A DNA stretch of 64,000 nucleotides from Haloferax prahovense DSM 18310 (GTDB lineage Archaea > Halobacteriota > Halobacteria > Halobacteriales > Haloferacaceae): contig NZ_AOLG01000012.1 of assembly GCF_000336815.1 (NCBI RefSeq), forward strand, positions 143,650-207,649. The letters are read 5' to 3'. This document shows, in pieces, positions 1-9,410 of the stretch. A program made the position numbers and the translations under genes. Numbering within the stretch: the stretch's first letter is position 1; every line of letters starts with the position of its first letter. The notes beneath the pieces were generated by a model. That model ran no database searches. It saw only the letters and a program-made list of their open reading frames with translations, and was not told where the DNA came from.

Positions 1-15
1 GTGTATAAGAGACAG
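1..15. other. Tn5 (Nextera) mosaic-end adapter remnant
   Basis: The window opens with GTGTATAAGAGACAG, which is identical to the last 15 bases of the 19-bp Tn5 mosaic end used in Nextera tagmentation libraries. It is not chromosomal sequence. It sits exactly at the contig edge and interrupts the regulator gene that follows, so the true downstream sequence is missing. Confidence 0.95.
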
Positions 16-305
16 GACGTGTACAGCGCCTCCACCGAGTCGAGTTCCTTGAGGATGCGCGTGACCTCGACGTAGCGCTCGCTCGTCGCGTCGATGCCGA
101 CCATGGCGATAGACTGCCCGGCGAGTTTCTTCGGGTCGATGTCGGCCGAGTAACCGATGATGACGCCGTCGTCTTCGAGCTTTCGGATGTACTTCCGAAC
201 CGTCGGCTTCGACACGTCCGCCCTGTCTGCGATCTGGGCATACGACGCCTTCGCGTCTTCCTCCAAGACCGCGAGGATGCGTCCTTCCGTGGACGTGGTT
301 TCCAT
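16..305 (-). CDS. Lrp/AsnC-family transcriptional regulator (3' end cut off)
   Basis: The minus-strand reading starts METTSTEGRILAVLEEDAKA and gives a winged-helix HTH with the typical AsnC pattern (SYAQIADRADVSKPTVRKYIRKLEDDGVI, about residues 21-49), followed by the beginning of the RAM-like ligand domain (IAMVGIDAT). About 96 residues are present; a full Lrp protein is usually 140-160 residues, so the C-terminal part lies outside the contig. It is downstream of porA-porB on the same strand, so it may control the oxidoreductase genes or simply be cotranscribed. The family reading is firm; the target is inference. Confidence 0.85.
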
Positions 306-423
306 GCCCGTTGGTTTTCCGACGGGAGAAAAATATCTTGCGAATCCGAAAAGGGTTCTCGGTCACATCGAACCGGCGCGGCCGCCGGCCGTGAACCGAG
401 CGCCGACTACCTCGTCGTCGGCG

Positions 424-1362
424 TTACTTGTGCTTGTCGAGGAAGTTGTCGAACGTCCGCTCCCACTCGTAGGAGTCGTCGAAGTAGCGCTCCGCGAGCG
501 GCTCTTCGGGCATCTCGCCGATGCGCTGTTTCTCCTGCTGGTAGGACGGGCGGTCTTCGTCGACGTAGTACCGGCCGGTGAGGACGGTGCCCTCGTGGAG
601 GGCGTTCTCCGTCTCGAACATCATCTCCGAGGCCTCCGAGCGGTTCGTGTTGTCGAACTCGTAGTCGTCGGAGTCGTTGATGTCGATGTACGGGACGTAC
701 TGACGGGCGTCCTTGTTCCACGTCGGACACTGCGTGAGGAAGTCGACGTGGGAGAAGCCGTCGTGCTGGATGGCTTCCACGATGATGTCCTTCGCCTGGT
801 TCGGGTTGACGGCGGCCGTCCGCGCGACGTACGACGCCCCGGAGTTCAGGGACATCGAGAGCGGGCGGAGCGGCGTCTTGGCCGAGCCGTGGGGTTGGGT
901 CTTCGACTTGTGACCCATCGGCGAGGTGGGCGAGGTCTGGCCCTTCGTGAGGCCGAAGATCTCGTTGTTGAACACGATGTAGGTGATGTCGTGGTTCTCA
1001 CGAGCGGTGTGCATGAAGTGGTTGCCACCGATGCCGTAGCCGTCGCCGTCGCCGCCGGCGGCGACCACGGTCAGACCGGGGTTCGCCAGCTTCGCGGCGC
1101 GGGCGATGGGCAGCGAGCGGCCGTGGATGGTGTGGAACCCGTAGCTGTTGAAGTAGCTGTTGAGCTTGCCGGAACAGCCGATACCGGTCGTCACCATCAT
1201 CTCGTCGGGCGAGAGGCCGAGTTCGGCCGCCGCGCCCTTGAGCGCCTTGAGGACACCGAAGTCACCGCAGCCCGGACACCACGTCGGCTGGGGTTCGAGT
1301 CCGGGGGTGAACTCGTTTTGGTCCTGCTCCGTTTCTTCACCGATTGCGCTGAATGCACTCAT
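424..1362 (-). CDS. porB: 2-oxoacid (probably pyruvate):ferredoxin oxidoreductase, beta subunit
   Basis: Thiamine-diphosphate-binding half of the enzyme that converts pyruvate, CoA and oxidised ferredoxin to acetyl-CoA and CO2. WCPGCGDFGVLKAL near residue 28 and GDGDGYGIGGNHF near residue 103 are the TPP/Mg-binding signatures. The 312-residue length and the paired 631-residue alpha subunit fit haloarchaeal PorAB better than the somewhat shorter KorAB pair (from memory). It starts three bases after porA ends, so the two are one operon. A 2-oxoglutarate-specific enzyme cannot be fully excluded from sequence reading alone. Confidence 0.85.
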   Translation of the reverse strand: MSAFSAIGEETEQDQNEFTPGLEPQPTWCPGCGDFGVLKALKGAAAELGLSPDEMMVTTGIGCSGKLNSYFNSYGFHTIHGRSLPIARAAKLANPGLTVVAAGGDGDGYGIGGNHFMHTARENHDITYIVFNNEIFGLTKGQTSPTSPMGHKSKTQPHGSAKTPLRPLSMSLNSGASYVARTAAVNPNQAKDIIVEAIQHDGFSHVDFLTQCPTWNKDARQYVPYIDINDSDDYEFDNTNRSEASEMMFETENALHEGTVLTGRYYVDEDRPSYQQEKQRIGEMPEEPLAERYFDDSYEWERTFDNFLDKHK

Positions 1363-1365
1363 GAT

Positions 1366-3261
1366 TTATTCACCCACCTTGGGGACGAACTTCGTGCGGT
1401 TGTCTGGGAGCTCCTCACCTTCGAGGAGCGCCGTCTCGAAGCCCTCGACGATGTCGGCGGGCTCGAACGGGTTGCCGTTGTACTTGAGGAGACTCGACAT
1501 CTGGTCGCCGTAGCCGCCGAGTTCCTTGGAGATGAGTCCGCGGAACTGGGCGGAGGCGGTCATCTCGACGACGAGCGCCTCGTCGACGCTGTCGAGGAAG
1601 TCCGCGACCTCCTGTTTCGGGAACGGCATCATCTCGGAGACGCCGAGGACCTTGACCGAGTGGCCCTTCTCGTTGAGAACGTCGGCGGCCTCTTCGACGG
1701 TGCCCTGCTGGCTGCCGAAGGTGATGAGGCCGAGGTCGGCGTCTTCGTCGCCGTGGACCGTGTTGAACTCGCCGTCGGCGTCGAGTTCGGCGCGGATGTT
1801 GTCGACCTTCTGCATGCGGCGGTTCATCTGCGCGACGCGGTTCTCGGGGGACTCCGAGATGTGACCCGCGGGCATGTGCTCGTTACCCGTGGCGAGGTAG
1901 CGACCGCCCTTCTGGCCCGGCAGCGAACGCGGCGAGACGCCGTTTTCGGTGTCGTGCTGGAAGCGCTGGTACTTGCCGGAGTCGTCGTGCGGCGCGTCTT
2001 CGAGTTCCGCTTCCGTCAGGACCGAACCGAGGTCGGCGTTGGGCTCCTCGTCGAAGACCGAAGCCGGGACGTTCGAGAGTTCGCCCCCGAGCTTCTGGTC
2101 GTAGAGGACGATGGACGGAATCTGGTACTCGTAGGCGATCTGGAACGCCTTACGCGTCTGGTAGTACGCCTCGGCGGCGGTCCCGGGCGCGAAGACGATG
2201 CGGTGGGAGTCACCCTGCGAGGTGTACAGGACGTGTTCGAGGTCGGACTGCTCGGGCTTCGTCGGCATGCCCGTCGAGGGACCGGCGCGCATGGCCTCGA
2301 CGAGGACGAGCGGCGTCTCGGTAATCTCCGCGAGACCGAGCGGCTCGGACATGAGCGAGAAGCCGCCACCGGAAGAGCCAGACATCGCCTTGACGCCCGC
2401 GTGGGAGGCACCGATTGCCAGCGCGGCCGCGGCGATTTCGTCCTCCACCTGCTCGGAGATGCCGCCGAGTTCGGGGAGGTTCTGGGTCATGATGGTGAAG
2501 ACTTCCGTCCACGGGGTCATCGGGTAGCCCGCGATGAAGCGGCAGCCTTCGTCGATGGCACCGTACGCGATGGCGTCGGAGCCGGAGAGAAGCACCTGCT
2601 CTTCGTCGTGTTCGCCGGTCGGCGCGGACACGTCGGGAGCCTCGACGTCGTACTCCTCTTGGACCATCTCGTAGGCGTCGTCGAAGACGGTCAGGTTCGG
2701 TTCGAGAATCTTGTCGGGCATCGCGTCCGCCATCAGGCTCTTGATGACGTCGGGTTCGATGCCGGCGATGGCGCACGTGACGGCGACACCGGCGGTGTTG
2801 CGCATGACCTCGCGACCGTGTTCGCGGGCGATGGTGCGCAGGTCGATGTCGTAGACGTGCCAGTCGTTCTCCTCGACGCGCTCGTCGAAGTCCTCGATCT
2901 CGGAGGCGTCGAGCAGACCGGAGTCGTAGACGATGACTCCGCCTTCGTCGAGTTCGTCGAGGTTCTCCGAGAGCGGCTTGATCTCCTCGTTGCCGTAGTA
3001 GGCACCCTCGCTCGGGTTGCGGGCGAAGGAGTCACCGAGCGCGAGGAGGAAGTTGTACCCGTCGCCGCGAGACTTGACGGGGTCTGCGCTCACGCGCACT
3101 TCGGTGTACGTGTGGCCACCGCGGATGCGCGATGGATAGTGGCGATGCGTGAAAACGTGTAGCCCCGCTCGCATCAGGGCTTTGGCGAAGTTCTGGCTCG
3201 TCGAGGCGATACCGTCACCGGAACCCCCTGCGATCCGCCAGATAAGTTCGTGGTCAGTCAT
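1366..3261 (-). CDS. porA: 2-oxoacid (probably pyruvate):ferredoxin oxidoreductase, alpha subunit with fused gamma domain
   Basis: 631 residues. The N-terminal 190 residues are the gamma domain (IAGGSGDGIASTSQNFAKAL), and the rest is the alpha domain starting near residue 225 (SGSDAIAYGAIDEGCRFIAGYPMTPWTE). The EAMRAGPSTGMPTKPEQSDL stretch near residue 320 is the conserved 2-oxoacid oxidoreductase motif. The gamma-alpha fusion without a ferredoxin-like delta subunit is usual in haloarchaea, where soluble 2Fe-2S ferredoxin is the acceptor. It is the first gene of the porA-porB unit and its start ATG is preceded by a short leader with a small hairpin. Confidence 0.87.
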   Translation of the reverse strand: MTDHELIWRIAGGSGDGIASTSQNFAKALMRAGLHVFTHRHYPSRIRGGHTYTEVRVSADPVKSRGDGYNFLLALGDSFARNPSEGAYYGNEEIKPLSENLDELDEGGVIVYDSGLLDASEIEDFDERVEENDWHVYDIDLRTIAREHGREVMRNTAGVAVTCAIAGIEPDVIKSLMADAMPDKILEPNLTVFDDAYEMVQEEYDVEAPDVSAPTGEHDEEQVLLSGSDAIAYGAIDEGCRFIAGYPMTPWTEVFTIMTQNLPELGGISEQVEDEIAAAALAIGASHAGVKAMSGSSGGGFSLMSEPLGLAEITETPLVLVEAMRAGPSTGMPTKPEQSDLEHVLYTSQGDSHRIVFAPGTAAEAYYQTRKAFQIAYEYQIPSIVLYDQKLGGELSNVPASVFDEEPNADLGSVLTEAELEDAPHDDSGKYQRFQHDTENGVSPRSLPGQKGGRYLATGNEHMPAGHISESPENRVAQMNRRMQKVDNIRAELDADGEFNTVHGDEDADLGLITFGSQQGTVEEAADVLNEKGHSVKVLGVSEMMPFPKQEVADFLDSVDEALVVEMTASAQFRGLISKELGGYGDQMSSLLKYNGNPFEPADIVEGFETALLEGEELPDNRTKFVPKVGE

Positions 3262-3322
3262 ATGTTGAGCTCACGGCCCCGCTGGGGCGCTACCTGAAAA
3301 GTTGGGGAGGGTCCGATTAAAG
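3262..3322 (-). promoter_or_regulatory. Promoter and short leader of porAB
   Basis: Read on the minus strand, a TATA-like CTTTAATC (3315-3322) lies about 54 bases upstream of the porA ATG. Between them is a 5-bp GCCCC/GGGGC hairpin (3276-3288). The rest of the gap to aroC, up to 3461, is unusually AT-rich around 3330-3380 (for example ttaatattgttaaac) and probably holds the aroC terminator and upstream regulatory sequence; I see no gene there. Confidence 0.45.
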
Positions 3323-3461
3323 ACTTTGCTATGGATTAACAAGGAAAGATAATGAAGGACTTAATATTGTTAAACTGACTCACCCTCCCACCGTCGAAAG
3401 TGGACGAACGGGCTATCACGCCCGCGGAATAGAGTGAACGATAACTCGGAATCGGGGGTCG

Positions 3462-4619
3462 CTACTCGTTGTCGGGACTCGACGGGTGGTACGGGGTGTC
3501 GTACTCGCCGGCCTGTCCGTCGAGGCGGTCGGGATTGATGCGTCCGCCGAGGAGCATGAAGTCGAGGATGGTCACGTAGAGCATCGCCTCGACGACCGGG
3601 ACGCCGCGGGGCGGGAGGACGGGGTCGTGCCGGCCGACGACCTGAATCTCCTTTTCCTCGCCGGTCTCCCAGTCCACGGTCCGCTGTTTCTTCGGGATGG
3701 ACGTGGGCGCGTGGAGCGTCAGTTCGCCGTACACCGGTTCGCCGGTCGTGATGCCGCCCTGGATGCCGCCGTGTTTGTTGCCGACGGGTCGGGGGTCGCC
3801 CTCTTCACTAAATTCCCAGTTCTCGTTGCGGTCGTGGCCGGTCCACTCGCGGGCCTCGCGGCCGAGGCCGAACTCGAACGCCGTCGCCGCCGGCACCGAC
3901 ATGAGCGCCTGTCCGAGCCGCGCCGAGAAAGAGTCGAACCGCGGCGCGCCGAGGCCGCGCGGGACGCCCTGCGCCTCGAAGTAAATCGAGCCGCCGATGG
4001 AGTCGCCTTCCTTCTGGTACTCCTCGATGAGTTCCTGCATCTCCGCCGCCGTCTCGGGGTGCGCACAGCGCACGTCGTTTTCCTCCGTGTGCTCGCGCAG
4101 GTCGTCGAAGGAGACCTCCGGCGCTTCCACGTCGCCGATCTGGTTCACGTGCGCCTTCACCTCGATGTCGTAGTCGCTCTGCTCGATGACCTGCTTCGCC
4201 ACCGCGCCGGCGGCGACCCAGTTCACCGTCTCGCGCGCGGACGAGCGCCCGCCGCCGCCCCAGTTGCGCGTGCCGAACTTCGCCGAGTACGTGAAGTCGC
4301 CGTGCGAGGGCCGCGGCGCGGTCACGTAGGGTTCGTACTTGCCCGAGCGGGCGTCCTTGTTCTGGACGACCATCCCGATAGGCGTGCCCGTCGTGTAGCC
4401 GTCCTGCACGCCGGAGTTGACGACGACGGCGTCCGGTTCGCCGCGGCTCGTCGTAATCATCGACTGGCCCGGCTTCCGTCGGTCCAGTTCGTGCTGCACG
4501 TCTTCGACCGAGAGCTCCACGCCGGCGGGACAGCCGGACACCGTGACGCCCATCGCGTCGCCGTGGCTCTCGCCGTAGGTGGTCATCCGAAAGAGACGAC
4601 CGAATTCGTTGCCGTTCAT
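3462..4619 (-). CDS. aroC: Chorismate synthase
   Basis: Last step of the shikimate pathway: anti-1,4-elimination of phosphate from EPSP to give chorismate, using reduced FMN. The N-terminal GRLFRMTTYGESHGDAMGV, internal GGGRSSARETVNWVAAGAVAK and GGIQGGITTGEPV segments are the three family signatures. Length (385 residues) is normal. It is divergent from the small membrane protein at 4726. aroA and aroK also lie in this window, so aromatic biosynthesis genes are scattered but close here. Confidence 0.96.
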   Translation of the reverse strand: MNGNEFGRLFRMTTYGESHGDAMGVTVSGCPAGVELSVEDVQHELDRRKPGQSMITTSRGEPDAVVVNSGVQDGYTTGTPIGMVVQNKDARSGKYEPYVTAPRPSHGDFTYSAKFGTRNWGGGGRSSARETVNWVAAGAVAKQVIEQSDYDIEVKAHVNQIGDVEAPEVSFDDLREHTEENDVRCAHPETAAEMQELIEEYQKEGDSIGGSIYFEAQGVPRGLGAPRFDSFSARLGQALMSVPAATAFEFGLGREAREWTGHDRNENWEFSEEGDPRPVGNKHGGIQGGITTGEPVYGELTLHAPTSIPKKQRTVDWETGEEKEIQVVGRHDPVLPPRGVPVVEAMLYVTILDFMLLGGRINPDRLDGQAGEYDTPYHPSSPDNE

Positions 4620-4725
4620 TACCCGCCCCTCGGGTGGCCGCCCATTTAGTGTTTGTAGAAAGGTGCAATCGTGGGCGGTGGTTCGGCGACCCCACGTTCA
4701 TGGTCGACGACGACGAATCCGCCGT

Positions 4726-5247
4726 ATGGAACCGACGCCCCCCACCGGCCCCGCCGCCTCCGACCTCGACTCCGACTCCGACGCCGCGTCCGGACTCCGC
4801 GGCCGCTTCGAAGCGGCGTTCTGGGAGCGCCACGCCAACCCGTGGAGCGCCGGCACGCGAATCCTCGTCTATCCCGTGTTGATGTACGCGGTCTACCGAC
4901 GGGACCGCCGGCTCTTTCTCGCCGCCGTCGCGTTCACCGCGGTCAACCCGGTGTTGTTCCCGCGGCCCGCGCGCACGGACAACTACCTCAGCCGAATCGT
5001 CCTCGCCGAGCGCGAGTGGCTCGACGCCGAGCGCGGGACGATGGGCCTCGACTACCCGAACGTGCTCAACGTCCTCAACGTCCCGGTCACGCTCTACGCC
5101 TTCGTCTCGGCGATTCAGCGCAACCCGGTCGGCACGCTCCTCGGTACGCTCGGCGTGATGGTCCTCAAGCTCTGGTGGGTCGACGCCGTCGTGCGAGAGA
5201 CGGGCGTGACGGGCCACGGCCCCGAGGAAGCGAAGTCACCGGAGTGA
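4726..5247 (+). CDS. Uncharacterised haloarchaeal membrane-associated protein (DUF6653-like)
   Basis: 173 residues from the ATG at 4726, which gives a short acidic N-terminus; longer in-frame starts run into the aroC promoter. The conserved-looking core is FWERHANPWSAGTRILVYPVLMYAVYRRDRRLFLAAVAFTAVNPVLFP, then a second hydrophobic stretch near residues 125-150 (VTLYAFVSAIQR...GTLLGTLGVMVLKLWWVD). Three to four membrane segments are likely. From memory it resembles the halophile family DUF6653. No function can be assigned. Its end overlaps the convergent phosphodiesterase gene by 12 bases. Confidence 0.75.
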   Translation: MEPTPPTGPAASDLDSDSDAASGLRGRFEAAFWERHANPWSAGTRILVYPVLMYAVYRRDRRLFLAAVAFTAVNPVLFPRPARTDNYLSRIVLAEREWLDAERGTMGLDYPNVLNVLNVPVTLYAFVSAIQRNPVGTLLGTLGVMVLKLWWVDAVVRETGVTGHGPEEAKSPE

Positions 5248-6477
5248 GTCCAGTGTCGCCGTGGCAAACGGAATCAGCATCTCGTCGGGGTGGAGTCCGC
5301 CGTGCATGCCGACGAAGCCGAGGTTCCCCGGCTCCTCGTCGCCGTACCAGACGCCGAGGTTCCGGTGGACGACCACGAGGTCGCCGAGTCGTCGCTCGAA
5401 CGTCGGCGAGGGGGCGGGGCCGAACAGTTCCCGCTCCAGCACCTCGCGCTTCCGGAACACCCGCGCGTCCAACTCGGTCGTGAGCAGGTCGTAGACCGGT
5501 TCGATTCGGTCGTCTCTCAGATGGAGGTGGACGTTCCGCGGGCTCCCCGAGAACCGAATCGGCGTCCCGTCCGTGAGCGTCCGCAGGTCGGAGACGAGGT
5601 CGAACGGCGGCTCCGAGAGGTCGGGGTTGCGCTCGGGGTCGGTGTCGACGAGGCCGTGGTCGGCGGTGAGACAGACGAGCGTCTCGCCCGCGTCGTCTTC
5701 GTCGGTCGCTTCCGCGAGCGTCGCTATCGCGTTCTCCACGCGGTCGAAGGTCTCGTCGACCGTCTCGCGGTACGCCTCGGAGTCGACGCCCTCAGTGTGC
5801 GCCACGGCGTCGGTCTGCGGGAGGTACGCGAAGACGTAGGACGGGTCCACAGCCGACTCGACCGCCTCCTCGAAGGCGTCCGAGAACGTCGAGAGGTCCT
5901 CCGGGTCGTAGGTGTGCGGGACCGTCTCCTCGGACGGGAACGGCGTCACGTGGTGCGTCTCGACGCCCGCGGCGGCGAGGTCGGGATAGACGCTCTCGCA
6001 GTCGGCCACGTCGGCGCGGTCGATTCGCTCCGGCTGGGTGCCGTCCTTCCGGAGGAAGGGCAGCGCCTCGAACATCTCGTCGGCGTCGGGGTCGTAGACG
6101 TTCCAGCCGACGACGCCGTGCTCCGACGGCAACGCTCCCGAGTGGAACGTGTTCATCGCGGCGGCCGTCTCCGACGGGAAGACGGTGGTGAGCGGGGTGA
6201 CGCGGCCCGCGCGCTCGAACTCCCGGAGGAAGGGAATCCGATCGCGCTCGCCGTCCCACTGGGCGAGGCCGAAGCCGTCGACGAGGAAGACGATCACCCG
6301 TGACACGTCGTCGTAACCCGCGGTGGCTTCGGCGGGGAGCCGCGGTCCGACGTCCGCGCCGAGCAGGTCGGCGACGGTCCCCGGAATCCGCGAGAAACAC
6401 CAGTCGTCGTAGGCCGGCAGGAGATAGTCGCCGTCCGACTGTCGCTCGCGGAGCGCCTGCGCGTCGGCGTCGAACAT
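5236..6477 (-). CDS. Alkaline phosphatase superfamily protein (nucleotide pyrophosphatase/phosphodiesterase type)
   Basis: 413 residues. The fold's metal-site motifs are in order: [15 protein letters not shown] (first Asp), [24 protein letters not shown] (Thr/Ser nucleophile region and the GxLPxxHG motif), DAVAHTEG, and ADHGLVDT (Asp-His). These are typical of NPP-like phosphodiesterases that hydrolyse nucleotide or phospholipid phosphodiesters. No signal peptide is seen, so a cytoplasmic role is likely; the substrate is unknown. It is convergent with the upstream membrane protein. Confidence 0.85.
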   Translation of the reverse strand: MFDADAQALRERQSDGDYLLPAYDDWCFSRIPGTVADLLGADVGPRLPAEATAGYDDVSRVIVFLVDGFGLAQWDGERDRIPFLREFERAGRVTPLTTVFPSETAAAMNTFHSGALPSEHGVVGWNVYDPDADEMFEALPFLRKDGTQPERIDRADVADCESVYPDLAAAGVETHHVTPFPSEETVPHTYDPEDLSTFSDAFEEAVESAVDPSYVFAYLPQTDAVAHTEGVDSEAYRETVDETFDRVENAIATLAEATDEDDAGETLVCLTADHGLVDTDPERNPDLSEPPFDLVSDLRTLTDGTPIRFSGSPRNVHLHLRDDRIEPVYDLLTTELDARVFRKREVLERELFGPAPSPTFERRLGDLVVVHRNLGVWYGDEEPGNLGFVGMHGGLHPDEMLIPFATATLDSLR

Positions 6478-6568
6478 ACCACGGTCGGCGTCCGGGCGGG
6501 CGAAAAAGATTTCGTCGGCCGGGGGCTCGGTGACGCTCTGGCCAGCCGAGGTGGGCGGTGCGCCCCGG

Positions 6569-7861
6569 TCAGTTCTCGGTCATCTCGGCGCCGAGGTCGG
6601 ACATCGCCTCGAAGAAGTTCGGGAACGACACGTCGACATGCTCGCTGCCCGCAATCGTCGTCTCGCCGTCCGCGACGAGGCCGGCGACCGCGAGCGACAT
6701 GACGATGCGGTGGTCGCCGCGGCCGTCGACCGCCGCGCCGACGAGGTCGGTCTCGCCGCCGTGAACCGTGAGCCTGTCTTGTTGTTCGGTGACGTTCGCG
6801 CCCATCTTCGCGAGTTCCTCAGCCATCGCGCTCACGCGGTCGGTCTCCTTGTACCGGACGTGCTCGCAGTTCTCGATGACCGTGTCGCCGTCGGCGATAG
6901 CCCCGAGGACCGCGATGGTCGGGAGCAGGTCGGGCGTGTCGCCCACGTCCACGGTCGTGCCGGTCAGGTCGGCCGCGGAGACGGTCAGTTCGCCGGCGTC
7001 CTCGTCCCAGTCCACCGTCGCGCCCATGTCGCGGACGATGTCGACGATGGCGCTGTCGCCCTGTGCGGACGGGCGCGCGCCCTCGATGACAACGTCTTCG
7101 CCCTCAGCGCCCGCGACCGCGCCGGCCGCGAGCAGGTAGGAGATAGACGAGAAGTCGCCGGGGACGCTGTACGCGCCGCCCTCGGGGGCGTACGACTGGC
7201 CGCCGGGAACGGAAAAGCCGTCGTCGGTCCGGGTCGCTTCCACGCCGAAGTCGGCGAGGAGTTCGAGCGTGATATCGACGTACGGCGAGGACTTGAGTTC
7301 GGTCGTGAGTTCGACGTCGATGCCCTCCTCTGTGACCGCGCCGGCCATGAGGAGCGCGGTGATGAACTGCGAGGACACGTCGCCGGGAATCTCGACCGTG
7401 CCGCCGGTCATGCCGTCGCCGACGACGAGCGGGGCCTGCCCGTTTCGGCGCGTGCTCTCGGCGCGGCCGTCGAGGTCGAAGACGGCGTCGAGAAGCGGGC
7501 CGTGGGGGCGCGACCGGAGCGAGGCGTCGCCCGTGAGGACCGTCAGACCGTCGCCGAGGGCCGCACAGCCGGTGACGAGGCGCATCGTCGTCCCCGAGTT
7601 CTCGCAGTTGACTACGTCGCCGGGCGTGCCCGGGCGACCGCCGAAGCCGGCGACCTCGACCGTCTGGCCGTCGCGGTCGACCGACCCACCGAAGGCCTCG
7701 ACCGCGCGCATGGTCGCCTTGGTGTCGGCGCTGACGAGCGCGTCGCGGACGACCGCCTCGTCGCTGTAGCCCGCGGCGAGGACGGCTCTGTGGGTGTAAC
7801 TCTTCGACGGCGGCGCTCGGGTGCGTCCGGCGACCCGAGACGGGGAGACGTGCGCGTCCAT
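6569..7861 (-). CDS. aroA: 3-phosphoshikimate 1-carboxyvinyltransferase (EPSP synthase)
   Basis: Transfers the enolpyruvyl group of PEP to shikimate 3-phosphate. Family motifs: [15 protein letters not shown] near residue 16, [11 protein letters not shown] near residue 85, RPHGPLLDA, the [17 protein letters not shown] stretch and [14 protein letters not shown] near the end. I chose the ATG at 7861 (430 residues, the usual length); the frame stays open 56 codons further upstream but that part is low-complexity and crosses a TATA-like site. Confidence 0.95.
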   Translation of the reverse strand: MDAHVSPSRVAGRTRAPPSKSYTHRAVLAAGYSDEAVVRDALVSADTKATMRAVEAFGGSVDRDGQTVEVAGFGGRPGTPGDVVNCENSGTTMRLVTGCAALGDGLTVLTGDASLRSRPHGPLLDAVFDLDGRAESTRRNGQAPLVVGDGMTGGTVEIPGDVSSQFITALLMAGAVTEEGIDVELTTELKSSPYVDITLELLADFGVEATRTDDGFSVPGGQSYAPEGGAYSVPGDFSSISYLLAAGAVAGAEGEDVVIEGARPSAQGDSAIVDIVRDMGATVDWDEDAGELTVSAADLTGTTVDVGDTPDLLPTIAVLGAIADGDTVIENCEHVRYKETDRVSAMAEELAKMGANVTEQQDRLTVHGGETDLVGAAVDGRGDHRIVMSLAVAGLVADGETTIAGSEHVDVSFPNFFEAMSDLGAEMTEN

Positions 7862-7950
7862 ACGCGAGGGGTCGGCAGGGTCCGGTATCAGGGTACCGGA
7901 CGCGGCGACGTTCTCCCGGACGGCGACGGAGGCGCGGTCACTCGGTTTCT

Positions 7951-7971
7951 TGTTTGCCAACAAACATATAT
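7951..7971. promoter_or_regulatory. Inverted repeat next to a TATA-like box between aroA and pepQ
   Basis: TGTTTG-CCAA-CAAACA (7951-7966) is a perfect 6-4-6 inverted repeat followed directly by TATAT (7967-7971). On the minus strand this box could drive aroA with an 80-90 base leader. It could be an operator or chance. The remaining part of the 300-base gap (7862-8161) shows no gene; pepQ has its own TATA-like tttacta about 26 bases before its ATG. Confidence 0.4.
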
Positions 7972-8161
7972 CGCGGGCGAGCGTACTGTGTTCGGGATGA
8001 GCGCCGCGGGCCGCGGCGTTCCGCCGCACCCCGCGCGCGACGAGTTCCGGCGGCCGATTCGCGGCGCGTCTCCCGCCCGAAGAGGCGTGTCGCGGAGTCG
8101 ATACCGGAACCCGCCGACCGCGACGCGAGAGCTTTACTACCGGCCGGGCGAACCCCGGAGT

Positions 8162-9337
8162 ATGGAACCCGATTTCTCACCGCTGGCCGAGTTCCTCGGC
8201 GACGAGTTCGACGGCTATCTCATCTCGGCCGACGGGAGCGACTCCAACCAGCTGTACCTCTCTGGGTTCGACGCGCCGGACCCGTACGTGACGCTCTACA
8301 CGCCGGAGGGAATCCACCTCCTCGTCTCGACGCTGGAGTTCGGCCGCGCGAAGAAAGAGAGCCGCGCCGACACCGTCTCGCGGCTCTCCGACTACGACTA
8401 CCGCGACAAGCACGCCGAACACGGGGCAGTCGTCGGGAAGGCGAAGACGGTCGCGGCGTTCCTCGCCGACTACGGGGTCGGGTCGCTCGCGGTCCCCGCG
8501 GACTTCCCGCTCGGCACCGCCGACGCCCTGCGCGAGGAGGGCGTCACAGTCGAGGCCGAGGCCGACGACGTGCTCACGAACATCCGCGCGGTGAAGTCCG
8601 ACGAGGAAGTCGAGCACATCCACGCCGCACAGGACGCCAACGAGGCCGCGATGCGGGCCGCCGAGGGCCTCATCCGCGCCGCCGACGTGGCCGAGGACGG
8701 CACGCTCACCTACGAAGGCGACCCGTTGACGAGCGAGCGCGTCAGGGAGGAAATCGAGGTGACGCTCCTGCGACACGGCTGCGCCCTCGACGAGACCATC
8801 GTCGCCTGCGGGGCCGACGCCGCCGACCCGCACGACCGCGGGAGCGGCCCGCTGCACGCCGATGAGGCCGTCATCATCGACATCTTCCCGCGCGACAAGG
8901 AGACGAAGTACAACGGCGACATGACCCGGACGTTCGTGAAAGGCGAGCCGTCGCCCGAGATACGCGAGTGGTTCGACCTCACCGAGGAGGCGTTCGAGGC
9001 CGCTCTCGACGCCGTCGAGCCGGGCGCGACCGGTAAGGACGTACACGATGCCGTCTGCGACGTGTACGAGGCGGCCGGCGAGAGCACGCTCCGCGCCGAC
9101 CCCTCGGCCGAGACCGGATTCATCCACAGCACGGGTCACGGCGTCGGCCTCGACGTGCACGAACTCCCGTCGCTGAGCCCGAGCGGCGAGGAGCTTCGCC
9201 CCGGTCACGTCATCACCATCGAGCCGGGGCTGTACGACCCCGAAATCGGCGGCGTCAGAATCGAAGACCTCGTCGTCGTCACCGAAGACGGCTACGAGAA
9301 CCTGACTGAGTACCCGGTCGAACTCGTCGTCGAGTAG
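8162..9337 (+). CDS. pepQ: M24-family Xaa-Pro aminopeptidase/dipeptidase
   Basis: 391 residues with an N-terminal creatinase-like domain (1-125) and a C-terminal pita-bread metallopeptidase domain. Metal ligands are visible: two Asp in [21 protein letters not shown], His in [15 protein letters not shown], and Glu in [22 protein letters not shown]. It cleaves peptides next to proline; whether it acts as aminopeptidase or dipeptidase cannot be told by eye. The start at 8162 is favoured by a TATA-like box 26 bases upstream; the in-frame extension back to 7998 lacks domain sequence. Confidence 0.88.
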   Translation: MEPDFSPLAEFLGDEFDGYLISADGSDSNQLYLSGFDAPDPYVTLYTPEGIHLLVSTLEFGRAKKESRADTVSRLSDYDYRDKHAEHGAVVGKAKTVAAFLADYGVGSLAVPADFPLGTADALREEGVTVEAEADDVLTNIRAVKSDEEVEHIHAAQDANEAAMRAAEGLIRAADVAEDGTLTYEGDPLTSERVREEIEVTLLRHGCALDETIVACGADAADPHDRGSGPLHADEAVIIDIFPRDKETKYNGDMTRTFVKGEPSPEIREWFDLTEEAFEAALDAVEPGATGKDVHDAVCDVYEAAGESTLRADPSAETGFIHSTGHGVGLDVHELPSLSPSGEELRPGHVITIEPGLYDPEIGGVRIEDLVVVTEDGYENLTEYPVELVVE

Positions 9338-9370
9338 CCGGCGCGAGAACGCGGAATCGGAACGAGCGCC

Positions 9371-9394
9371 GAATCCGAATCCGAATCCGAATCG
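9371..9394. repeat. Four tandem copies of a GAATCC hexamer
   Basis: GAATCC occurs three times in a row followed by GAATCG in the short gap between two convergent genes. It is a simple-sequence repeat, useful only as a variable marker. Confidence 0.8.
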
Positions 9395-9410
9395 ACGTCG
9401 GCGGAGAAAA

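Noticed and set aside
157-3162. 1,001-residue open frame antisense to porBA
   Set aside because: High-GC shadow frame rich in Val, Arg, Glu and Asp, opposite genes with clear family signatures. The same holds for the long antisense frames at 6530, 12461, 27505, 33973, 52417 and 62309.
7998-8161. N-terminal extension of pepQ from an in-frame ATG at 7998
   Set aside because: Adds about 55 Arg/Pro-rich residues with no family similarity, and a TATA-like box sits directly upstream of the ATG at 8162.
9371-9394. GAATCC repeat as a transcription terminator or CRISPR relic
   Set aside because: Only four short tandem units with no spacers and no T-run; simple-sequence repeat is the sufficient explanation.
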